Below, in pieces: positions 1-8,503 of a DNA stretch of 64,000 nt. A program made the position numbers and the translations under genes. Source of the DNA: Candidatus Proximibacter danicus (GTDB lineage: Bacteria; Pseudomonadota; Gammaproteobacteria; Burkholderiales; Rhodocyclaceae); NCBI GenBank assembly GCA_016710885.1, contig JADJUC010000003.1, forward strand, positions 124,001 through 188,000, given 5' to 3'. Within the stretch, counting starts at the first letter, position 1. Every line of letters starts with the position of its first letter. The notes under the pieces are model-generated. The model saw only the letters and a list, made by a program, of their open reading frames with translations. It had not been told where the DNA came from and ran no database searches.

Positions 1-1329
1 GCTTTCATCGCATCGGCACGTGGTGGTGCCGAGTTCGACCGCCTGACCGACGCCGAGGATATTCTTTCCTATCTGCCGATGGCCTGGGTAGGCGATCACC
101 TTTTCTCCTTCGGCCAGGCGCTGGTCACCGGTTTCACCATCAACTGTCCGGAATCCGGCGATACGGTGATGACCGACCTGCGCGAGATCGGCCCGACCTA
201 CTACTTCGCGCCGCCGCGTGTCTTCGAGAACCTGCTGACCCAGGTCATGATCCGCATGGAAGATGCCAGCGCGATCAAGCAGAAGATGTTCCACTATTTC
301 ATGAAGGTCGCGCGCCGCAGCGGTGCCGACATTCTTGACGGCAAGCCGGTAGGTTTTGGTGAGCGCCTCCTGTATGCGTTGGGTGGGCTGTGTGTTTATG
401 GGCCGTTGAAAAACGTGCTCGGCATGAGCCGGATCCGGATTGCCTATACCGCCGGTGCGGCGATCGGGCCGGATCTTTTCCGCTTCTATCGCTCGATCGG
501 CATCAACCTCAAGCAACTCTATGGCCAGACCGAAACCTGTGCCTATGTCTGCCTGCAGCCGGATGGCCAGATCAAGCTGGATTCGGTGGGCATGGCAGCG
601 CCGGGGGTCGAACTCAAGATTGCCGATAACGGCGAAATTCTGGTCAAGGGCCCGATGCTGCTCAAGGGTTACTACAAGCGCCCGGACGCCACGGCCGAGT
701 CGATCAATGCCGACGGTTATTTCATGACCGGCGACGCCGGCTTCTTCGACGACGATGGCCATCTGAAAATCATCGATCGTGCCAAGGATGTCGGCAAGCT
801 CTCGAACGGTGCGATGTTTGCGCCGAACTACATCGAGAACAAGCTGAAATTTTTCCAGCACATCAAGGAAGCTGTTTGCTTCGGCCACGATCGCGACATG
901 GTCTGTGCCTTCATCAACATCGACGTCGGTGCGGTCGGCAACTGGGCCGAGCGCCGTGGCATTGCCTATTCCGGCTACGCCGATCTGGCGGGCAAGACCG
1001 AGGTGCTGGGGTTGATTCAGGAGTGCGTCGAGCAGATCAACGAGCAGCTGGTTGCCGAAGGCATGCTGGCCGATTCGCAGATCCACCGCTTCCTCGTCCT
1101 GCACAAGGAACTTGATCCCGATGACGACGAGCTGACGCGTACGCGCAAGGTGCGGCGCAGTTTCATCTCGGAGAAGTACGCGACGCTCATCGATGCGCTG
1201 TATGGCGGCAAGCCTTCGCAGTTCATCGAGACCGAGGTCAAGTTTGAAGACGGACGGCGCGGCAAGGTGTCGGCGGATCTGCAAATCCGCGATGCGAAGA
1301 CTTTGTCTGTCGTGAAAAAAGCAGCTTGA
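1..1329 (+). CDS. AMP-dependent acyl-CoA synthetase, 5' end outside window
   Basis: Activates a carboxylic acid to its CoA thioester with ATP (AMP-forming, ANL superfamily). The frame is open from base 1, so the gene starts upstream; 442 codons are visible. Seen: LPMAWVGDH near the left edge, the adenylate-binding motif YGQTE (about 523-537), the TGDAG motif (about 730-744) and the hinge region IIDRAKDVGKLSNG. The TGD-RxKD spacing and the insertion-rich C-terminal domain resemble long-chain FadD-type ligases. It lies 9 nt before an ABC-transporter ATPase gene and is probably co-transcribed with it, which suggests it activates the transported acid. The substrate is inferred only; a medium/long-chain or aryl-alkanoic acid is possible. 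Confidence 0.88.
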   Translation, partial: AFIASARGGAEFDRLTDAEDILSYLPMAWVGDHLFSFGQALVTGFTINCPESGDTVMTDLREIGPTYYFAPPRVFENLLTQVMIRMEDASAIKQKMFHYFMKVARRSGADILDGKPVGFGERLLYALGGLCVYGPLKNVLGMSRIRIAYTAGAAIGPDLFRFYRSIGINLKQLYGQTETCAYVCLQPDGQIKLDSVGMAAPGVELKIADNGEILVKGPMLLKGYYKRPDATAESINADGYFMTGDAGFFDDDGHLKIIDRAKDVGKLSNGAMFAPNYIENKLKFFQHIKEAVCFGHDRDMVCAFINIDVGAVGNWAERRGIAYSGYADLAGKTEVLGLIQECVEQINEQLVAEGMLADSQIHRFLVLHKELDPDDDELTRTRKVRRSFISEKYATLIDALYGGKPSQFIETEVKFEDGRRGKVSADLQIRDAKTLSVVKKAA

Positions 1330-1338
1330 GGTGAATAG

Positions 1339-2124
1339 ATGAACGGACGACAAATCGGCGATGTCATCCTCGACCTGCAGAACATTTCTCTGCGCTTCGG
1401 GGGCGTCAAGGCGCTGACCAATATTTCCTTCGATGTGAGGGAGCATGAGATCCGGGCCATCATCGGCCCAAACGGCGCGGGCAAGAGCTCGATGCTCAAC
1501 GTCATCAACGGCGTCTATCACCCGCAGGAAGGCCGTATCGCCTTCCACGGCGAAGAGCGTCGCCGCATGGAGCCACACATGGCGGCCATGCAGGGCATCT
1601 CCCGCACCTTCCAGAATATCGCGCTGTTCAAGGGGATGACCGTTCTCGACAACATCATGACCGGTCGCATCACCAAGATGAAGGCCAATTTCATCGAGCA
1701 GGCGTTTTATTTCGGCCGCGCGCGCCGCGAAGAGCTGGAGCATCGCAAGAAGGTCGAGGAAGTCATCGATTTTCTGGAAATTCAGCACATTCGCAAGACA
1801 CCGGTTGGGCGTCTGCCCTACGGCCTGCAGAAGCGTGTCGAACTCGGCCGCGCGCTGGCGGCCGAGCCGACGATGCTGCTGCTCGACGAGCCGATGGCCG
1901 GCATGAACGTCGAGGAAAAGCAGGACATGTGCCGCTTCATCCTCGATGTGAACGACCAGTTCGGCACCACCATCGTGCTTATTGAGCACGACATGGGGGT
2001 CATCATGGATATCTCGGACCGTGTCGTGGTGCTCGACTACGGCAAGAAAATCGGCGATGGCACGCCGGACGAAGTGCGTAACAACGAGGAAGTGATCCGC
2101 GCCTATCTTGGCGTCGGACACTAA
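1339..2124 (+). CDS. livG: HAAT-family ABC transporter ATP-binding protein (LivG type)
   Basis: One of two cytoplasmic ATPases of a branched-chain-amino-acid-type (HAAT) importer. It has 261 residues, normal for LivG. Seen: Walker A GPNGAGKS (about residues 47-54), a degenerate signature LPYGLQKR before the Walker B LLLDEP (about 177-182), and the H-loop in IEHDM. The C-terminal segment ending in RAYLGVGH is typical of LivG. The permease gene begins 11 nt downstream after an AGGGAGG ribosome-binding site. The partner ATPase (livF) is 3.5 kb downstream, beyond the binding-protein gene. The ligand need not be an amino acid, because the flanking CoA ligases point to organic-acid uptake. Confidence 0.92.
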   Translation: MNGRQIGDVILDLQNISLRFGGVKALTNISFDVREHEIRAIIGPNGAGKSSMLNVINGVYHPQEGRIAFHGEERRRMEPHMAAMQGISRTFQNIALFKGMTVLDNIMTGRITKMKANFIEQAFYFGRARREELEHRKKVEEVIDFLEIQHIRKTPVGRLPYGLQKRVELGRALAAEPTMLLLDEPMAGMNVEEKQDMCRFILDVNDQFGTTIVLIEHDMGVIMDISDRVVVLDYGKKIGDGTPDEVRNNEEVIRAYLGVGH

Positions 2125-2135
2125 GGGAGGCAAGC

Positions 2136-3029
2136 ATGCAGTTCTTTCTAGAAGTCCTGATCGGCGGGCTGCTCTCGGGGGTGATGTACTCCTTCGTGGC
2201 ACTTGGCTTCGTCCTGATCTACAAGGCCTCCGGGGTGTTCAACTTCGCGCAGGGAGCCATGGTGTTTTTCGCGGCGCTGACCTTTGTCGGCATTCTGGAA
2301 CTCGGGGTGCCGTTCTGGCTGGCCCTGGTTCTCGCCTTCGGTGCGATGGTGATTCTCGGGATTGCCACCGAGCGCATCGTTCTGCGGCCCTTGGTCAATC
2401 AGCCGCCGATTGCCCTGTTCATGGCTACCATCGGCCTCACCTTCTTCATTGAAGGCCTGGCACAAGCCATGTGGGGGGCCAGTGTTCGCGGTCTCGATCT
2501 GGGTATCCAGGACGAGCCGATCGAGTGGATCCTGCAGGCGACCGACATCGGTGTTTCAAAGTTCGACCTTTTTGCAGCCGGGGTTGCGGCGGTGCTGGTC
2601 ACGGCCCTGGCTCTTTTTTTCCAATACACCCGCATCGGCCGCGCTCTGCGCGCGGTGGCAGATGATCACCAGGCGGCGCTGTCGATCGGCATTCCGCTGC
2701 AGACCATCTGGCGCATCGTCTGGGCCGTTGCCGGCTTTGTTGCGCTGGTTGCCGGCCTGATCTGGGGGGCGCGGAATGGAGTTTCGTTTTCGCTCACCTT
2801 CACCGCGCTGAAGGCTTTGCCAGTCCTCATACTCGGCGGCTTTACCTCGGTGCCGGGGGCCATTGTCGGCGGTCTCATCATCGGCTCCACCGAGAAGCTG
2901 GCTGAGGTTTATCTTGGCGGTTATGTCGGAGGTGGCACCGATTCGTGGTTCCCCTACGTGATGGCGCTGGCTTTTCTGCTCGTTCGGCCTGAAGGCCTGT
3001 TCGGCGAAAAGCACATCGATCGCGTTTGA
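2136..3029 (+). CDS. livH: HAAT-family ABC transporter permease (LivH type)
   Basis: Inner-membrane permease of the same importer; 297 residues, standard for LivH. The N-terminus FFLEVLIGGLLSGVMYSFVA is the usual LivH opening, and about eight hydrophobic segments follow. The EAA-like cytoplasmic loop RIGRALRAVADDHQAALSIG (about residues 166-185), which contacts the ATPases, is intact. The C-terminus has the conserved GGFTSVPGAIVGG and LVRPEGLFGE motifs. The start is fixed by AGGGAGG five to six bases upstream. The livM-type gene follows after 24 nt. Confidence 0.92.
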   Translation: MQFFLEVLIGGLLSGVMYSFVALGFVLIYKASGVFNFAQGAMVFFAALTFVGILELGVPFWLALVLAFGAMVILGIATERIVLRPLVNQPPIALFMATIGLTFFIEGLAQAMWGASVRGLDLGIQDEPIEWILQATDIGVSKFDLFAAGVAAVLVTALALFFQYTRIGRALRAVADDHQAALSIGIPLQTIWRIVWAVAGFVALVAGLIWGARNGVSFSLTFTALKALPVLILGGFTSVPGAIVGGLIIGSTEKLAEVYLGGYVGGGTDSWFPYVMALAFLLVRPEGLFGEKHIDRV

Positions 3030-3053
3030 TTCGGTAAGGAGAGGAAGACACTC

Positions 3054-4120
3054 ATGCTTTACCGTGAAGCAGGTCAATTCAAGGCGAGCTACGGCGCCGA
3101 CCAGCAAATATTTCCGATCCGCCAGGATCGCATCGGCATCATGATCGTGCTCGCCATCGCCTTCATTGCCGTGCCGATGCTGGCCAGCGAATACTGGCTG
3201 AAAGGCATCCTGATCCAGTTTCTGGTGTTTTCGTGCGCGGCGCTGGGGCTCAACATCCTGACGGGCTATGCGGGGCAATTGTCACTGGGCTCGGCCGCGT
3301 TCATGGCGGTGGGAGCGTTCGCCTCCTACAACTTCATGCTGCGCATCGATGGCATGCCGCTGCTGGTGGCCTTTGTCCTTGGCGGCCTGGCCGCCGCTTT
3401 CGTCGGCATCCTGTTCGGCCTGCCCAGTCTGCGCATCAAGGGTTTCTACCTTGCGGTGGCGACCTTGGCCGCGCAGTTCTTCATCGTCTGGTTGCTGACC
3501 AAGGTCAGCTGGTTCTCGAACGACTCGTCGTCGGGGGTGATTACAGCTCAGGAGATGGTGATCTTCGGTTACAAGTTCGTGACGCCGGAGTCTAAATATC
3601 TGCTTGTCTTGTCGGTAGTAACAGCGCTGGCGCTGATGGCCAAGAACATGGTGCGCGGTTCGGTCGGGCGCGCCTGGATGGCGGTGCGCGATATGGACGT
3701 TGCTGCCGAAGTCATCGGCATTCGCATCATGCACACCAAGCTTCTTGCCTTTGCCGTCAGTTCCTTTTACTGCGGCGTTGCCGGTGCGCTTTATGCCTAC
3801 GCCTACCTCGGCACCGTCGAGCCGGAAGGCTTCAACCTCGATCTTTCGTTCAAGATCCTGTTCATGATCATCATTGGTGGTGTCGGATCCATTTCCGGCG
3901 CTTTCCTGGGGCCGCCTTCATCGTCCTGCTGCCGATTTTCCTGGATGTGATGGTGCAGGACATTTTTGCCGGCATCCTGCCGCCGTCAATCGCCTCCAAT
4001 CTGCAGTTGATTGTTTTTGGCGGACTGATCATTTTCTTCCTGATCGTTGAGCCGCATGGACTGGCGCGTTTGTGGCAGATCACCAAGGAAAAATTGCGAC
4101 TGTGGCCATTCCCGCACTAA
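3054..4120 (+). CDS. livM: HAAT-family ABC transporter permease (LivM type), frameshifted
   Basis: Second inner-membrane permease, pairing with the LivH-type protein. As written the frame stops at 3950 after 298 codons with a non-LivM tail. Near 3908-3911 (a GGGG run) the protein changes frame: adding one G restores GAFLGAAFIVLLP and a normal C-terminus through IVEPHGLARLW to the stop at 4118-4120. The repaired product is about 355 residues, the usual length. Seen: LNILTGYAGQLSLGSAAFMA near residue 65 and the loop RAWMAVRDMDVAAEVIGI, both diagnostic for LivM. A sequencing error in a homopolymer is more likely than a real lesion, but the sequence cannot decide. Confidence 0.85.
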
Positions 4121-4195
4121 GGTAACTTTATCCGGTCCCCTCAAAAGGGGGCGGAGCAGGTTGTAACACCACACTACTAACGAGGAGACAAACCC

Positions 4196-5525
4196 ATGCA
4201 ACTCAAAGCCAAATTGCTGCTCACTGCTGTAGCCGTCGCCAGTACCCTGACGACATCCGCTGCCATGGCTCAAGCCAAGGAACAATTCGTCGGTTTGCCC
4301 AGCTACCGCGTCGGCGCCTATGCCGCGGGCGGTTCTGGCATCTACGGCGGCTGGATCGACTACATGTCCCTGGTCAACGAGCAGGGCGGCATCAACGGCG
4401 TCAAGCTGACCTGGGAAGAGTGTGAAACCGAATACAACAACGCCCGTGGCGTCGAGTGCTACGAGCGTCTGAAGAAGAAGGGCGCTTCCGGCAACTCCGT
4501 GTTCCAGCCGCTGTCCACCGGCATCACCTACTCGGTGCTCGACAAGGTCGCCCAGGACAAGATCCCGATGGTCACCATCGGCTACGGCCGCACCGATGCC
4601 GCCGACGGCCGCGTCTTCCCGTGGGTCTTCCCGATGATCACTACCTACTGGTCGCAGAACACGGCCAAGATCAAGTTCATTGGCGCCAAGGAAGGCGGCA
4701 TGGACAAGCTCAAGGGCAAGAAGATCGTGAATATCTATCACGACTCGGCCTATGGCAAGGAAACCATCCCGGTTCTTGACGCTCAGGCCAAAAAATACGG
4801 CTTTGCTGTCGTTCATGTGCCGGTCGCTCATCCAGGTAACGAACAGCAGTCGCAGTGGCTGAAGGTCCGTCAGGAAAAGCCGGACTGGGTCATCCTTCGT
4901 GGCTGGGGCGTGATGAACCCGACCGCCATCAAGGCCGCTGCCAAGACCGGCTTCCCGCGTGACAAGATCGTTGGCGTGTGGTGGTCCGGTGCCGAGGAAG
5001 ACACCATTCCGGCCGGCGAAGCCGCCAAGGGCTTCATCGCCGCCGGCTTCAACGTTGCTGGTGCCAACTATCCGGTAATCAAGGAAATCCAGGACAAGGT
5101 CTACAAGAAGAACAAGGGCAACATGGAAGACAAGTCGCGCATCGGCTCGGTGTATTACAACCGCGGCGTGGTGCACGGCATCATCACCGTCGAAGCGATC
5201 CGCACGGCGCAGGAGAAATACGGCAAGGGCAAGGCCCTCACCGGCGAGCAGATGCGCTGGGGCTTCGAGAACCTGAACATCGATGCCAAGCGCCTGAAGG
5301 AACTCGGGGCCGAAGGTTTCATGCCTGACCTGAAGGTGAGCTGCCTCGACCACGAAGGTTCCGGCAAGGTGAAGTTCCAGCAGTGGGATGGCAAGCAGTG
5401 GAAAGTCATCACCGACTGGATCGACGCTGATCAGGACCATTGTCCGGCCGATGATCGAGGAATCCGCAGCGAAGTACGCCAAGGAAAAGAACATCACCCC
5501 GCGCGATTGTTCGAAGGAAGGCTAA
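4196..5525 (+). CDS. livK: Periplasmic substrate-binding protein of HAAT transporter (LivK type), frameshifted
   Basis: Soluble periplasmic receptor that delivers ligand to the LivHM/GF complex. The N-terminus has a signal peptide (basic start, LLLTAVAVASTLTTSAAMAQA, cleavage after AMA). The mature part has the type I periplasmic-binding fold (Peripla_BP_6), with GGINGVKLTW and NIYHDSAYGKE. Near 5434-5435 there is an extra G: removing it converts the tail to TIVRPMIEES and a stop at 5523-5525, giving about 442 residues. Without the correction the frame runs on to 5632 with low-complexity sequence. An AGGAG site precedes the ATG. A 14-bp hairpin lies just after the corrected stop, which supports the earlier stop as the true end. 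Confidence 0.87.
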
Positions 5526-5530
5526 GACCG

Positions 5531-5563
5531 GTTAATGCCGCCCCCTGGCGGGGCGGCATTAAC
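5531..5563. other. Strong intercistronic hairpin between livK and livF
   Basis: A perfect 14-bp inverted repeat (arms 5531-5544 and 5550-5563, loop CTGGC) starts 5 nt after the corrected livK stop. No T run follows, so it is not a canonical intrinsic terminator. By analogy with hairpins after binding-protein genes of other ABC operons, it may protect the livK mRNA 3' end and raise its level over the membrane genes; that role is inference. Confidence 0.7.
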
Positions 5564-5628
5564 ACGCCGACTCGAGCGGACGCCCATGAGGGCGCCGTTC
5601 AGTCCGGCGGCTACACCGGATGGAGACT

Positions 5629-6465
5629 ATGACGACAACGACAATGCAACCGGCGGAAAACGGCGGTTCCTACCTCTCGATCAACAACATCGAGGTCATC
5701 TACGACCACGTGATCCTCGTGCTCAAGGGCGTCTCGCTCGAAGTGCCGAAGGGGCGCATCGTGGCCTTGCTGGGGGCCAACGGCGCCGGCAAGTCGACGA
5801 CACTGAAATCGATTTCCAATCTTCTTGGCGCCGAGCGTGGTGATGTCACCAAAGGCGACATCATGTTCAAAGGTACGCGTGTCGACCAGATGACACCAAA
5901 CGAGCTGGTCAAACGCGGCGTTATCCAGGTGATGGAGGGGCGGCATTGCTTCGCCCACCTGACGTTGGAGGAAAATCTGCTGACGGGAGCTTATACCCGC
6001 AACATTTCCCGTGCCGAATTGAAGCAGAGCCTGGAGAAGGTCTATCACTATTTTCCGCGCCTCAAGCAACGGCGCATGACACAGGCTGGCTACACCTCGG
6101 GCGGCGAACAGCAGATGTGTGCCATCGGCCGGGCGCTGATGGCCAAGCCGGAAATGATCCTGCTGGACGAACCGTCGATGGGGCTGGCGCCGCAGATCGT
6201 CGAGGAAATTTTCGAGATCGTGAAGGATCTGAATCAAAGCGAACGCGTCAGCTTCCTGCTGGCCGAACAGAACACCATGGTTGCGCTGCGCTATGCCGAT
6301 TTTGGCTACATCCTGGAAAATGGTCGCGTCGTCATGGAAGGGGATGCCAAAGAACTGGCCTCCAATGAGGACGTCAAGGAGTTCTACCTCGGCCTGTCGA
6401 GTGCCGGACGCAAGAGCTTCAAGGATGTGAAGCACTACCGCCGCCGCAAGCGCTGGCTTTCTTGA
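5629..6465 (+). CDS. livF: HAAT-family ABC transporter ATP-binding protein (LivF type)
   Basis: Second ATPase of the importer. Seen: Walker A GANGAGKST, signature TSGGEQQMC, Walker B LLDEPSMGL, and the LivF-typical AEQN in place of a classic H-loop histidine. The product is about 278 residues, longer than E. coli LivF (237) because of an N-terminal leader and a basic C-terminal tail (YRRRKRWLS). Two in-frame ATGs exist, at 5620 and 5629; 5629 is preferred because GGAG lies at a normal distance before it. It ends exactly where a palindromic repeat begins, the stop codon overlapping the repeat's left arm. Confidence 0.9.
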   Translation: MTTTTMQPAENGGSYLSINNIEVIYDHVILVLKGVSLEVPKGRIVALLGANGAGKSTTLKSISNLLGAERGDVTKGDIMFKGTRVDQMTPNELVKRGVIQVMEGRHCFAHLTLEENLLTGAYTRNISRAELKQSLEKVYHYFPRLKQRRMTQAGYTSGGEQQMCAIGRALMAKPEMILLDEPSMGLAPQIVEEIFEIVKDLNQSERVSFLLAEQNTMVALRYADFGYILENGRVVMEGDAKELASNEDVKEFYLGLSSAGRKSFKDVKHYRRRKRWLS

Positions 6466-6665
6466 GATGGCCGTGCGCGCCGCAATACTTCGTTGCTCGC
6501 CCGCTTGTGTGCACACGGCGCGGACTCGCGCCTCGTCTTGCGGCGCTGCTTGGCCATCTCAACGGCCGATGTGCGCACACTGATGCATCGTTGTTCGCGT
6601 GCTTGTGCGCAGATAGCACACGGCGCTCGCTCGCGCCTCGCCTCGGAGCGCTACTTGGCCATCTC
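6464..6665. repeat. Tandem pair of imperfect palindromic intergenic repeats
   Basis: Two related units of about 95-105 bp lie head to tail. The closing segment TTGGCCATCTC ends at 6560 in the first and at 6665 in the second, exactly 105 bp apart; the inner CACACGGCGC segment is also 105 bp apart, while the 5' parts differ by a 7-bp indel. The first unit is bounded by an inverted repeat (6464-6485 against 6538-6560). No reading frame with a start signal is convincing here. The rest of the gap, 6666-6762, shows nothing recognisable apart from an A/T-rich stretch near 6705-6722. Confidence 0.65.
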
Positions 6666-6762
6666 CTCTGCCGGTTTGCAGGCTGTGTGCCGGTCGTTTA
6701 ACCCCCGAATTTAAAAGAAATAACGCCGTTCTCTGGCGGCCGCTTTGTCCAAGGACATGACT

Positions 6763-7991
6763 ATGGAATTTTTTGATGCACTTGAAACCCGTTCGCCGGA
6801 GGTGCGCGAACGTCAGCAGATGGCAGCTTTGCCGTCGCTGATTTCGTTCGCCAAATCCTATGCGCCGGCGGTTGCCGAGTTGCTGGCGGAGGTTGATCCG
6901 GAAGCGGTGAATAGCCGGTCGGAACTGGCGAAATTGCCGGTGGTGCGCAAAAATGAATTGCATGAGCGCCAGCAGGCTTTGCGTCCATTTGGGGGTTTGT
7001 CGGCGAATGGCGCGGGCGCGTTGGCCGGGTCTTTTCTTCGCCGGGGCCGATTTATGAGCCGGAAGGGCGCGTGTCCGACTACTGGCGCACGGCAAGGGCC
7101 ATGTTTGCTGCCGGCTTTCGTGCCGGCGATCTAGTGCACAACACCTTTTCGTATCACATGACTCCCGGTGGCTGGATCATGGAGGCCGGGGCCCAGGCAC
7201 TTGGCTGTACTGTTTTTCCCGGCGGTATCGGTCAGACCGAACAGCAGGTGCAGGCGATGGGTGATCTGCGCCCGGATGCCTACGTCGGAACGCCTTCCTT
7301 CCTCAAGATACTGCTTGAGAAGGCGGATGAACTGAATGTCGATGTCAGCTGCCTGACGAAAGCACTGGTTTCCGGCGAAGCCTATCCGCCGAGTTTGCGT
7401 GACGCTCTGGCGGCGCGAGGGGTGCTGGGCTATCAGGCTTACGCCACAGCCGACGTCGGTGTCATCGCCTATGAAACGGCCGCACACGAAGGGTTGGTGC
7501 TCGACGAAAGCGTCATCGTGGAAATCGTTCGACCCGGCACCGGCGACCCGGTGCCTGAAGGCGAGGTGGGCGAAGTCGTTGTTACGGCCTTCAATCGCGA
7601 CTACCCGCTGATCCGCTTCGCCACCGGCGATCTTTCCGCTTTCCTTCCGGGGGCGTCGCCATGCGGCAGAACCAACCTGCGTATCAAGGGCTGGATGGGC
7701 CGTGCCGACCAGACGACCAAAATCAAGGGCATGTTCGTGCACCCGTCGCAGGTGTCGGATGTGATCAAGCGCCACCCCGAAGTGGTGCGCGCCCGTCTTG
7801 TGGCCGACAACGAAACCGGGCAGGACCGCATGACGCTGCATTGCGAGGCGGTGTCGAGCGACGGCATGAAGGAATCCATTGCCCTCAGCCTGCGAGAAAT
7901 TACCAGGCTGCGCGGTGAAGTGGCTATCCACCCAGCCGGCTCTCTCCCCAACGACGGCAAGGTGATCGAGGACGTGCGAAAATACGAGTGA
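6763..7991 (+). CDS. Phenylacetate-CoA ligase-like AMP-binding enzyme, frameshifted
   Basis: Probable AMP-forming CoA ligase of the PaaK-like branch of the ANL superfamily (about 409 residues when repaired). The 5' part runs to a stop at 7134 and the 3' part is open from about 7020 in another frame. Inserting one C at 7025-7026 joins them through ARVFSSPGPIYEPEG. Seen downstream: NTFSYHMTPGGW, VSGEAYPPSLR, QAYATADVG (the PaaK-type A5 region), FATGDLSAF and IKGMFVHPSQV (C-terminal domain). Start 6763 is chosen because AAGGA lies 7 nt upstream; the TTG at 6745 is less likely. It follows the transporter genes and its stop overlaps the next start, so it is probably part of the same operon. Confidence 0.82.
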
Positions 7992-8476
7992 TGCGCTTAC
8001 TCGTATTGATCTCGACACTGCTGGCCTTGGCGGCCACGACCGCTACCGACGCTTTTTCCGAAGAGGCGCGCCGCATGCCGGCGCCTGGCGATTGCGCCAT
8101 GTTTCGGGAGGGTGGCGCCGGTTATATTCTGACCGCACCGACCTATTGGCTGCGCGGCCGCATCGAGGAGGTTTATACCCGGCCGCATCGCATGGGGCTT
8201 TGCCCGCCGATCGGCAAGCCGCGCGAGCGCTATAGCCGGGATGACTGGATGGTCGTTGCCGAAGCCTACCCCTGCGTTACCGACCCGGCAAAAGAACGAG
8301 AAGTGCAGGCCATCCGCATCCGTCTGCGCGCCGAAGCCTGGGATACGCCCTGGAGTCTGCAGCATGGGCACAACGGCTGGCTCTTTCGCGGGCATTTCCT
8401 GAAAACGGAATTGAAGGAAGGCGTGCTTCTCGATATCGATGGCACCCTGCTGGAGCGGTGCGAAGCCAAGCCCTGA
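7991..8476 (+). CDS. Small secreted protein of unknown function with four cysteines
   Basis: No family recognised. The product is 161 residues with an N-terminal signal peptide (MRLLVLISTLLALAATTATD), so it is likely periplasmic. The mature part holds four cysteines (in GDCAMF, MGLCPP, YPCVTD and LERCEA), which could form two disulfides, and an aromatic, arginine-rich middle (TYWLRGRIEEVY). The ATG at 7991 overlaps the TGA of the ligase gene, so the two are translationally linked; a GTG at 7988 is an alternative but would leave two adjacent start residues. Position between a CoA ligase and a CoA-transferase suggests a link to the same pathway, but nothing in the protein itself shows it. Confidence 0.75.
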   Translation: MRLLVLISTLLALAATTATDAFSEEARRMPAPGDCAMFREGGAGYILTAPTYWLRGRIEEVYTRPHRMGLCPPIGKPRERYSRDDWMVVAEAYPCVTDPAKEREVQAIRIRLRAEAWDTPWSLQHGHNGWLFRGHFLKTELKEGVLLDIDGTLLERCEAKP

Positions 8477-8503
8477 GCCCCAACCCCGCTGAGCTAATCC
8501 TGC

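Noticed and set aside
3986..5497. Long antisense open frame (503 codons) opposite livM/livK
   Set aside because: It mirrors the coding strand of a clear binding-protein gene with GC-rich codon bias; no start signal or recognisable domain.
6462..6714. Short frames of 70-80 codons across the tandem repeat
   Set aside because: Their internal amino-acid repetition comes from the 105-bp (35-codon) DNA repeat; no initiation signals.
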